Shown here one piece after another: positions 1 to 5,490 of a stretch of 15,897 nucleotides of DNA; position 1 is the first letter of the stretch; each line of letters opens with the position of its first letter. Origin of the DNA: Tannerella sp. (GTDB lineage Bacteria > Bacteroidota > Bacteroidia > Bacteroidales > Tannerellaceae); NCBI GenBank assembly GCA_031289515.1, contig JAITPH010000110.1:1-15897 (forward strand), read 5' to 3'. The notes under the pieces are model-generated. The model searched no databases and was not told where the DNA came from. It saw only the letters and a program-made list of their open reading frames with translations. Both the position numbers and the translations under genes were made by a program.

Positions 1-29
1 ATGGGCAGTATGCTTCTGTGGGTCGGTGG

Positions 30-100
30 CGTCATTGCGTGTCTCGATTCAATCCAGTAGATATACAGGGCGCCGGATTGCTTCGTGCCTCGCAATGACG
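30..100. repeat. Palindromic hairpin repeat, degenerate copy
   Basis: The two 28-bp arms (30-57 and 73-100) are inverted repeats with six mismatches around a 15-nt loop. The right arm contains GGATTGCTTCG and ends CTCGCAATGACG. The loop shares ATATACAGGGCG with the better copy at 178-247, so the two are copies of one element and not independent hairpins. The left arm has decayed while the right arm is intact. No coding capacity is visible. This looks like a short non-autonomous or REP-like dispersed repeat; repeats with this GCGAGG..GAAGCAATCC style of arm are widespread in bacterial genomes. Confidence 0.85.
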
Positions 101-116
101 ACCGTCAATCTCAACA

Positions 117-137
117 GTCAATTGTCAATCATTGAAG
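117..137. repeat. AT-rich 21-bp direct repeat, copy 1
   Basis: This 21-bp segment starting GTCAATTGTCAAT is repeated at 269-289 with a single mismatch (C130 against T282). Each copy lies 16-21 bp downstream of a palindromic hairpin, which suggests that hairpin plus AT-rich tail form one composite repeat unit. Confidence 0.7.
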
Positions 138-177
138 GTATCCGTTATTGCGGCAGTATCCGTCATTTCGTCGCTTG

Positions 178-247
178 CGTCATTGCGAGGGACGAAGCAA
201 TCCAGAAATATACAGGGCGCTGGATTGCTTCGTACCTCGCAATGACG
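178..247. repeat. Palindromic hairpin repeat, near-perfect copy
   Basis: The arms at 178-205 and 220-247 are 28-bp inverted repeats with one mismatch, around a 14-nt loop containing ATATACAGGGCG. The arms begin CGTCATTGCGAGG and contain ACGAAGCAATCCAG. It is the best-preserved of the copies in the window (others at 30-100 and, partially, 15878-15897 and perhaps 5086-5105). It lies downstream of the convergent end of sppA and could act as a transcript-end structure, but it lacks a U-tract. Confidence 0.92.
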
Positions 248-268
248 GCAAGCGTAGACGACATAATT

Positions 269-289
269 GTCAATTGTCAATTATTGAAG
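269..289. repeat. AT-rich 21-bp direct repeat, copy 2
   Basis: This is the second copy of the segment at 117-137, 20 of 21 bases identical, 21 bp after the hairpin at 178-247. The surroundings (261-289) are built from overlapping CAATTGT/CAATTA words. Confidence 0.7.
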
Positions 290-291
290 CG

Positions 292-337
292 TCAGAACGA
301 AACGCGCTCAGGCATCAGAACGAAACGCGCTCAGGCA
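292..337. repeat. Exact 23-bp tandem duplication over the sppA stop codon
   Basis: Bases 292-314 and 315-337 are identical 23-mers beginning TCAGAACGAAACGCGCTCAG. The right-hand copy encodes the last residues and TGA stop of sppA (stop at 317-315 on the minus strand); the other copy lies just downstream of that stop. Because 23 is not a multiple of three, loss or gain of a unit would change the reading frame at the end of the gene. Confidence 0.95.
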
Positions 338-2117
338 TTTCGGCGACGCAAATTTCTGTCGCATTCATTGCTTTTATCAGTATTTGCTCTTTGTAGTCGT
401 CTTCGTTTACGGCAAATTTCAGCATCTTGAGTTTTGTCTCTTTAAACGAGCCTTTGAGCAACTTCGTTATGAAATCTTCCTGTACCGGATATGACCGCAA
501 CTTGTAGTCTTCGATACCGGCTGCTTCGGCTGCTAAAACGACAGCGTCGTCGAGGCTTCCCAGACGGTCTACAAGTCCGATATTCAAAGCCTGTGCGCCT
601 GTCCAGACACGTCCCTGACCTATGGCGTCGATTTCCTCCTTGGTCATCGAGCGTCCATCCGCGCAACGAGATATGAACAAATCGTATCCGGTTTCGATAT
701 ATTTTTGCAACATGGCAGATTCATCGCTCGTCATCGGTCTCGACATCGCCGAGATCAACAACGGAATACCGAACGACGCTCCTCCGAATGTGCTGTGTTT
801 GTTTGTCTTTACTTCGTCGAACGAAACGCCCATTTTCTTTGCCAGTTCCTCGCCCTGCGGTATCAGAGCAAATATTCCGATAGAGCCTGTAAGCGTGGTC
901 GGCTCGGCGACAATGCTTGTGGCGGCGCACGAAATATAATATCCGCCCGATGCCGCGTAATCGCCCATCGACACAACGATCGGCTTGACTTTCTTCAATT
1001 CCGATACGGCATTCCATATCTGTTCGGAGGCATAAGCGCTGCCGCCGCCCGAATTGACGCGGAATACGACGGCTTTCACGTCCTCGTCGTTTTTCAGCTT
1101 TTCAAGCTCTTTCACGTATTCTTTTGCGGTAATCACGCTTCCCGAAAGGAAAGAATCGCCCGCGTCGTCGCCTACGATGCTGCCTTCGGCATAGAGCACG
1201 GCTATTTTGTCCTTGCTCTTTTTCCTGTCTTTGTCGATTACGCTTTTCATGTCGCTTACCGAAGCCATGTTCAAGTCCTCTTTTTCCCCTGTTTCGGTCA
1301 ATTCCTTCAAATATTTCTCCACATCGGGCGTGTATAGCAGCTTGTCGATCATGCCCAATTCCACTAACGAATCCGCTTCGATAAACGAAAGGCACTTGTC
1401 GGCGTAGGCATTAAGCGTTTCGACGGACAGATTGCGGCTTTCGGAAATATTCGTCAGGATATGCGACCAGATGTCGCCGACGAACGAAGACATCTGCTCG
1501 CGGTTGGCGTCGCTCATCTTGTCCTGAATGTAAGGCTCTACGGCGGACTTGAACGTCCCGACCTTGTACACCTGATATTTGACGCCCATCTTTTCATACG
1601 CTCCGCGAACAGACATGAAACGCCCGCTTATTCCGGAAAAATCCAGACTGCCTTTCGGATTCAGAATGATGTTGTCGGCTACGGAAGCCAGATAATACGC
1701 TCCCTGTCCATAGCTGTCGCCGTAAGAAACGATAAACTTGCCGCTCGTTTTGAAGTCGAGCAACGCCTTGCGTACAGGCTCAAGGCTTGCGAAGCCGGTA
1801 CTCAGGCTGCCGCTCTTGATATAAATGCCCTTCACGAACTCGTTTTCGCCTGCTTTTTTGATGGCTGAAAGCAAATCGTCAATTCCAATGGAACTCTCGC
1901 CGGTCAGCGAACTGAGCGGACTGTCCACTTTTCTCTCGTTCAGACTGCCGCTCAAGTCAATCTTCAAAACGGTCTTGTCCTTCAAAATGTAGGTCGGCGA
2001 GCTTGACACGCCGCCAATTATCCCTGCAAACACTACAAACCCTATGATCGAATAGATAATCGATCCTGCCAATACTGCCAACAGCGCAGCAAAAAAAATC
2101 TTAAAAAAACTCTTCAT
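315..2117 (-). CDS. sppA: Signal peptide peptidase SppA, 67 kDa type
   Basis: This is a membrane-bound serine protease of family S49 that cleaves signal peptides left in the cytoplasmic membrane after secretion. The ATG at 2117 gives a 600-residue protein; a TTG further upstream at 2150 would add 11 residues that do not look like family sequence. An N-terminal membrane anchor covers about residues 5-37. Two tandem S49 domains follow. The first holds the catalytic lysine, K190, in GTFKSAVEP, matching K209 of the E. coli enzyme; the second holds the nucleophile S390 in GDYAASGGYY. The length is normal for the two-domain form. It starts 36 nt after the stop of the HTH gene upstream, so cotranscription with the DUF2975/HTH pair is plausible. 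The last residues lie in a 23-bp tandem duplication. The identification is firm; the operon is inferred from spacing. Confidence 0.96.
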   Translation of the reverse strand: MKSFFKIFFAALLAVLAGSIIYSIIGFVVFAGIIGGVSSSPTYILKDKTVLKIDLSGSLNERKVDSPLSSLTGESSIGIDDLLSAIKKAGENEFVKGIYIKSGSLSTGFASLEPVRKALLDFKTSGKFIVSYGDSYGQGAYYLASVADNIILNPKGSLDFSGISGRFMSVRGAYEKMGVKYQVYKVGTFKSAVEPYIQDKMSDANREQMSSFVGDIWSHILTNISESRNLSVETLNAYADKCLSFIEADSLVELGMIDKLLYTPDVEKYLKELTETGEKEDLNMASVSDMKSVIDKDRKKSKDKIAVLYAEGSIVGDDAGDSFLSGSVITAKEYVKELEKLKNDEDVKAVVFRVNSGGGSAYASEQIWNAVSELKKVKPIVVSMGDYAASGGYYISCAATSIVAEPTTLTGSIGIFALIPQGEELAKKMGVSFDEVKTNKHSTFGGASFGIPLLISAMSRPMTSDESAMLQKYIETGYDLFISRCADGRSMTKEEIDAIGQGRVWTGAQALNIGLVDRLGSLDDAVVLAAEAAGIEDYKLRSYPVQEDFITKLLKGSFKETKLKMLKFAVNEDDYKEQILIKAMNATEICVAEMPERVSF

Positions 2118-2153
2118 AATTACATAGTTTAAATTGTTTATAAATACCAATAT

Positions 2154-2360
2154 TTAGTCATTTTTGTATTCGAGAATATCTCCGGGCTGGCAGTCCAGCT
2201 CCTTGCAAATCGCTTCAAGCGTTGTGAAACGCATCGCTTTCGCCTTGCCTGTCTTCAGTATCGAAAGATTGGCGGGGGTAATATCGACGCGCTCGGCCAA
2301 CTCGTTAAGCTGTATCTTCCGTCTTGCCATCATTACATCCAAATTTACTATTATCGACAT
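2154..2360 (-). CDS. Small helix-turn-helix regulator, YozG type (Cro/C1)
   Basis: This is a DNA-binding regulator of about 68 residues, essentially one helix-turn-helix domain. The sequence LNELAERVDITPANLSILKT gives the two helices, followed by the family-typical TLEAICKELDCQPGDILEY at the C-terminus. I chose the ATG at 2360 (MSIIVNLD...), since the family usually starts close to this point; an ATG three codons upstream (2369) is also possible. The gene begins only 8-17 nt after the stop of the DUF2975 membrane gene. This pairing is a recurrent two-gene module in Firmicutes and Bacteroidota whose role is not established. By analogy the HTH protein probably regulates its own operon, and the phased AT-rich region upstream at 3061-3177 is a candidate operator. 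Confidence 0.93.
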   Translation of the reverse strand: MSIIVNLDVMMARRKIQLNELAERVDITPANLSILKTGKAKAMRFTTLEAICKELDCQPGDILEYKND

Positions 2361-2377
2361 AAGTATCATCTTTATTG

Positions 2378-3016
2378 TTAGACGGTCAGGTCCTGTTCCT
2401 CTTTTAGCCGCAATCCGACCGCGAATATCTCGCCCAGCAGGATTGCCGTCATTCCGAATATCAGATAATTTCCGTATAACGAGGACGTGACTATATTATA
2501 GTTCTCCAAATCTATCATGTTTCGCACAAGATGATTATAGTAGTATTCGTATCCGGCCGAAACGGCAAACAGCAATATGAATCCTATCCCGATCCGGCGA
2601 AGCCGCTTAACGTTAATCCAGTCGAATATCACGGACTTGTTTACCGATATTATCATCTTGGCGAAATTGAATACTATCATCAGAAAGCCGGTGATGAAAA
2701 AAATTACGACGGAGATAGTCAAAATCAAATAACTTGCATAATGTTCGTGCACCGGCACGCTCACAATGGCTTCCAGCATCCGCACCGGTATCCATTCGCC
2801 TGTCTTGATGTTGAATATCTTTTCAGGCATCGCGGCAGACTTTTTCGAGTTGAGCATCAGTACTAACGGCGCAGCTCCTTCAAATTCTTCATTCTCGGAG
2901 TAAATGCGTCCGTCTTTGTAACCTTCCATAAAAGCGGGATCTCTCATGCTGCTCCAAATGCTGATTCCGGCAGCAATTCCAATAATCAGCGTAATTAAGT
3001 TCAGTCTCTTTTTCAT
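2378..3016 (-). CDS. DUF2975 family membrane protein
   Basis: This 212-residue integral membrane protein has four predicted helices at about residues 5-23, 94-122, 141-160 and 183-203. An extracytoplasmic loop of about 70 residues lies between the first two. The C-terminal GLRLKEEQDLTV matches the (E/D)-x-LTV ending typical of DUF2975. The function is unknown. Family members are routinely followed by a YozG-type HTH gene, as here, so the membrane protein may sense an envelope signal and control the regulator; that is inference. The ATG at 3016 begins a good membrane anchor (MKKRLNLITLIIG). It is the first gene of a probable three-gene minus-strand unit that ends with sppA. A promoter of the Bacteroidota type is visible upstream at 3078-3109. 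Confidence 0.92.
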   Translation of the reverse strand: MKKRLNLITLIIGIAAGISIWSSMRDPAFMEGYKDGRIYSENEEFEGAAPLVLMLNSKKSAAMPEKIFNIKTGEWIPVRMLEAIVSVPVHEHYASYLILTISVVIFFITGFLMIVFNFAKMIISVNKSVIFDWINVKRLRRIGIGFILLFAVSAGYEYYYNHLVRNMIDLENYNIVTSSLYGNYLIFGMTAILLGEIFAVGLRLKEEQDLTV

Positions 3017-3060
3017 TCGTGCATATATTAAACGGTAATTCTTGTTTGTCGAATAATTTT

Positions 3061-3177
3061 TATCGATTATCGATGTGCAAAGGAAAGCATAATTTTTTTC
3101 ACCGCCAAATATTTTTATCGAAAAACGATATTTTTTTTCTGAAAAAAGATATTTTTTTTGCGACTATCAATTATCGA
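3061..3177. promoter_or_regulatory. AT-rich phased repeat region, candidate operator
   Basis: Between the divergent DUF2975 and trmB genes are three repeat types. First, TATCGATTATCGA (3061-3073) recurs as TATCAATTATCGA (3165-3177). Second, there is a perfect inverted repeat TATCG-AAAAA-CGATA at 3116-3130. Third, an 18-bp A/T tract, AAAAACGATATTTTTTTT (3121-3138), recurs as AAAAAAGATATTTTTTTT (3142-3159), exactly 21 bp or two helical turns apart. Such phasing fits bent DNA or side-by-side binding of a small regulator. The neighbouring YozG-type HTH is the obvious candidate ligand, though nothing here proves it. Confidence 0.5.
3078..3109 (-). promoter_or_regulatory. Probable promoter of the DUF2975-HTH-sppA unit
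   Basis: Read on the minus strand, TTTG (3109-3106) is followed after 20 nt by TTCCTTTG (3085-3078) and then CA. This fits the Bacteroidota arrangement TTTG-N19-21-TAnnTTTG with one mismatch in the second box. The predicted transcript starts about 55 nt upstream of the DUF2975 start codon. Confidence 0.6.
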
Positions 3178-3222
3178 CGTATATAACTTCAAGTTTTCAT
3201 GCGGTTTTTCGCGATTTTTTTC

Positions 3223-3230
3223 TACTTTTG
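3223..3230 (+). promoter_or_regulatory. Promoter -7 box for trmB
   Basis: TACTTTTG fits the Bacteroidota -7 consensus TAnnTTTG exactly and lies 21 nt before the trmB ATG at 3252, giving a short leader of about 15 nt. No clear TTTG -33 box is seen at the expected distance. Confidence 0.6.
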
Positions 3231-3251
3231 CGATGTCAAAAAAAAATTGTC

Positions 3252-4001
3252 ATGAGTAAAAACAAATTACAAAAATTCGACGAGATGCTGGACTTTCCGA
3301 ATGTTTTCCAGTATCCTTACGCCATTTTGCAGTCCGAAGGCGGGTGTCCGATCAGGGGACGCTGGAATCGGGACGTATTCGGCAACGATCATCCTCTGGC
3401 GCTCGAACTCGGCTGCGGACGCGGCGAGTATACCGTCGGGCTGGGCGGCCTTTATCCGGACAAGAATTTTATCGGACTGGATATAAAGGGCGCTCGAATA
3501 TGGGCAGGCGCGAAGGAAGCGATTGACAAGGACTTGTATAATGTCGTTTTTCTGCGAACAAGCATCGAACTGATTGCGGAATTTTTCGCGCCGGGCGAGG
3601 TTTCGGAGATTTGGCTCACCTTCCCCGACCCGCAAATGAAGAAGGTGAACAAACGCCTTACAAGCGCCCGCTTTATGTCCGTTTACGCGGATATACTGAA
3701 GGAAAACGGCTTGATACATCTCAAAACCGACAGCAATTTCCTGTTTACATACACGAAAGCGCTGACAAAATTAAACGGCTTCACTGTTCAGGTCTGTACG
3801 GACGACCTCTACAAATCGGGGCTTGCCGACGAAATTCTGTCCATCCGGACATACTACGAGCAGCAATGGCTCGATCGCGGTCTTGACATTAAATATATGC
3901 GTTTCTCGCCCGCAAAAGGTCAGGCGCTTGTCGAGCCGGACATCGAAATCGAGCCTGATCCGTACCGGAGCTTTAACCGCAGTCGGCGAAGCGACTCTTA
4001 A
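3252..4001 (+). CDS. trmB: tRNA (guanine-N7)-methyltransferase
   Basis: This 249-residue, SAM-dependent enzyme methylates guanine 46 in the variable loop of tRNA. The S-adenosylmethionine-binding motif LELGCGRGEY is at residues 51-60, followed by FIGLDIKGARIW (about 73-84) carrying the acidic ribose-binding residue. The family signature appears as LTFPDPQMKK with NKRL following (about 122-135), in place of the usual HFPDPWPKK. I chose the ATG at 3252 because the TTG at 3228 lies inside the promoter box. mrp follows after 14 nt, so the two are probably cotranscribed, although the enzymes are unrelated in function. The C-terminus is rich in Pro, Glu and Asp. The identification is secure. Confidence 0.96.
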   Translation: MSKNKLQKFDEMLDFPNVFQYPYAILQSEGGCPIRGRWNRDVFGNDHPLALELGCGRGEYTVGLGGLYPDKNFIGLDIKGARIWAGAKEAIDKDLYNVVFLRTSIELIAEFFAPGEVSEIWLTFPDPQMKKVNKRLTSARFMSVYADILKENGLIHLKTDSNFLFTYTKALTKLNGFTVQVCTDDLYKSGLADEILSIRTYYEQQWLDRGLDIKYMRFSPAKGQALVEPDIEIEPDPYRSFNRSRRSDS

Positions 4002-4015
4002 AACATTCGATCAAT

Positions 4016-5083
4016 ATGGCTTTATATCCCAAATTAATACTCGAAGCATTAGAAAAGGTGCATTATCCGGGCACGGGAAAGAATATCGTGGAATCCGGAA
4101 TGGTGGAAGACGATATACGAATCGAGGGGAACAGGGTTTCTTTCTCTCTTGTCTTCGGGAAGCGCAACGATCCGTTCATCAAGTCGGTTGTCAAAGCGGC
4201 CGAGGCTGCCGTACAGACTTATGTCTCGCCGGAAATCGAAATCAAGGGCAATATTTCCGTAAAATCATTGCAGGAAGCGCGTCCGGAGCCTGAAAAGCTG
4301 CTGCCGGGAGTAAAAAATATCATCGCCGTGGCGTCCGGCAAGGGAGGCGTGGGCAAAAGCACCGTTTCGGCTAATCTGGCTGTGGCGTTTGCCGGTATGG
4401 GTTACAGGGTAGGGCTGCTCGACGCCGATATTTACGGTCCCTCGCAGCCGAAAATGTTTAATCTCGAAGATGCCAGACCTGCCCTCGTCAAAATATCCGG
4501 TCGCGACATGATTCAACCGGCTGAAAATTATGGGGTGAAACTTCTGTCGTTGGGCTTTTTTGTGGACAGAAACGACGCCGTCGTCTGGCGCGGAGCTATG
4601 GCGAGTAATGCGCTGAAACAGCTTATCGGCGAAGGCAACTGGGGTGAACTCGACTATCTGCTTGTCGACCTGCCGCCCGGAACGAGCGACATCCATCTGA
4701 CGCTTGTTCAGACGCTCAAGGTAACCGGCGCAGTCGTGGTGAGCACGCCTCAGGAAGTGGCTCTTGCCGATGCTCGTAAAGGAATAAGCATGTTTACCGG
4801 CGATAAGGTCAATGTGCCGGTACTCGGTCTGATTGAAAATATGGCGTGGTTTACGCCTGCCGAGTTGCCTGAAAACAGGTATTTCATATTCGGAAAGGAT
4901 GGCTGCCGACGATTGGCGGAAGAGTTGAACATACCGCTTTTAGGTCAGATACCGATAGTACAAAGTATATGCGAAAGCGGCGATTCCGGACGTCCGTCGG
5001 CATTAAATCCCGATACATTGACCGGCGTCGCGTTCCGCCGTTTAGCCGAAAATGTTGTCGCGCGCGTTGAGCATGTCATTTAA
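4016..5083 (+). CDS. mrp: Mrp/ApbC family iron-sulfur carrier ATPase
   Basis: This 355-residue protein binds and transfers Fe-S clusters to apoproteins in the cytoplasm. Residues 1-85 form a MIP18/DUF59-like domain, which is a common N-terminal partner. The deviant Walker A motif SGKGGVGKST is at 107-116, and LLDADIYGPSQ (134-144) and VDLPPGTSD are the switch and Walker B regions of the MinD/Mrp family. The C-terminal region ENMAWFTPAELPENRYFIFG lacks the CPxC cysteines that hold the bridging cluster in many Mrp and Nbp35 proteins. Single cysteines remain further on (GKDGC, SICESG). As I recall, this form is usual in Bacteroidales. The gene is 14 nt downstream of trmB. Confidence 0.94.
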   Translation: MALYPKLILEALEKVHYPGTGKNIVESGMVEDDIRIEGNRVSFSLVFGKRNDPFIKSVVKAAEAAVQTYVSPEIEIKGNISVKSLQEARPEPEKLLPGVKNIIAVASGKGGVGKSTVSANLAVAFAGMGYRVGLLDADIYGPSQPKMFNLEDARPALVKISGRDMIQPAENYGVKLLSLGFFVDRNDAVVWRGAMASNALKQLIGEGNWGELDYLLVDLPPGTSDIHLTLVQTLKVTGAVVVSTPQEVALADARKGISMFTGDKVNVPVLGLIENMAWFTPAELPENRYFIFGKDGCRRLAEELNIPLLGQIPIVQSICESGDSGRPSALNPDTLTGVAFRRLAENVVARVEHVI

Positions 5084-5085
5084 CT

Positions 5086-5105
5086 CGTTGTTGCGAGGAA
5101 CGAAG
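5086..5105. repeat. Remnant arm of the palindromic repeat
   Basis: These 20 bp match the left arm of the hairpin at 178-247 at 17 of 20 positions, including the block GCGAGG and ACGAAG. It starts directly after the mrp stop codon. No opposing arm lies next to it, but GCGAGGAAC (5093-5101) has its exact inverse at 5332-5340, on the far side of the small gene. Confidence 0.5.
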
Positions 5106-5110
5106 AGGGA

Positions 5111-5272
5111 CTACGCCAATTCTATTTTGCCGTCGCTCATTTTTTGCCAATACTCGCGTTTTTCCTGCAAGGTCATTCCTTCGGCGGCTTTCGCCATCCG
5201 TTCCTTTACATCACGGAAAAATGCGACCGTGTCGAATGTTTTCTCTTTTTTCTTTTCTTCTTTCACTTTCAT
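5111..5272 (-). CDS. 53-residue charged protein, antitoxin-like
   Basis: An ATG at 5272 opens a 53-codon frame ending in TAG at 5111. The Lys/Glu-rich start (MKVKEEKKKEKTFDTVAFF) is followed by RDVKERMAKAAEGMTLQEKR and ends EYWQKMSDGKIELA, which is strongly amphipathic and helical. Small proteins of this build, with a conserved (M/G)-M-T-x-x-E-(K/E) centre, are common in Bacteroidota and Cyanobacteria, often as presumed antitoxins next to a PIN-domain or similar toxin gene. No toxin is present beside this one, so it may be an orphan. It is convergent with mrp and downstream of the secDF terminator. Codon content and amino-acid pattern argue that it is real; the functional label is only a resemblance. 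Confidence 0.65.
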   Translation of the reverse strand: MKVKEEKKKEKTFDTVAFFRDVKERMAKAAEGMTLQEKREYWQKMSDGKIELA

Positions 5273-5322
5273 GACTTTAAAAATTCTAATGGTGGACGTA
5301 TATCTATTAACGGATACCCGAA

Positions 5323-5382
5323 ACGCATATTGTTCCTCGCTATGCTTCGGTCGACATGACAGGATGTTAGGACAACATGTCG
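5323..5382. repeat. Second dispersed-repeat fragment with inverted repeat
   Basis: This stretch reads, on the minus strand, GTCATGTCGACCGAAGC then ATAGCGAGGAAC, a wording typical of another family of dispersed repeats in Bacteroidota. It also holds a 7-bp inverted repeat CGACATG (5352-5358) and CATGTCG (5376-5382) with a 17-nt spacer. It lies between the secDF terminator and the 53-residue gene. Confidence 0.4.
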
Positions 5383-5383
5383 G

Positions 5384-5417
5384 TATAAAAAGAAAACAGA
5401 CGCCATCGCGGCGTCTG
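5384..5417 (-). terminator. Rho-independent terminator of secDF
   Basis: On the minus strand a perfect 8-bp stem CAGACGCC / GGCGTCTG (5417-5397, five-base loop) is followed by TTTTCTTTTT. It lies about 70 nt after the secDF stop codon. Confidence 0.92.
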
Positions 5418-5459
5418 CATCCAGTATCAATATATCAAATCTAAATCAGTTAATGAAAC

Positions 5460-5490
5460 AATTTCAATCCAATTTCAATCCAATTTCAAT
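5460..5490. repeat. 11-bp tandem repeat across the secDF stop
   Basis: The unit AATTTCAATCC occurs twice in full and a third time in part. The secDF stop codon (5488-5486) lies in the last unit. The last codons of secDF are also a short repeat, encoding KTKTKTKN. Replication slippage is the simplest explanation. Confidence 0.85.

Noticed and set aside
26..430. Open frames on the plus strand across the repeat region
   Set aside because: They run through the palindromic repeats and into the antisense of sppA, with no protein-like composition.
705..1337. Long plus-strand frame of 210 codons inside sppA
   Set aside because: It is antisense to a well-supported S49 protease and its composition (Arg, His and Phe rich) is that of a shadow frame.
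5052..5444. Plus-strand frame of 130 codons between mrp and secDF
   Set aside because: It overlaps the end of mrp, crosses repeat remnants and the secDF terminator, and has no family features; the minus-strand 53-codon frame is the better gene.
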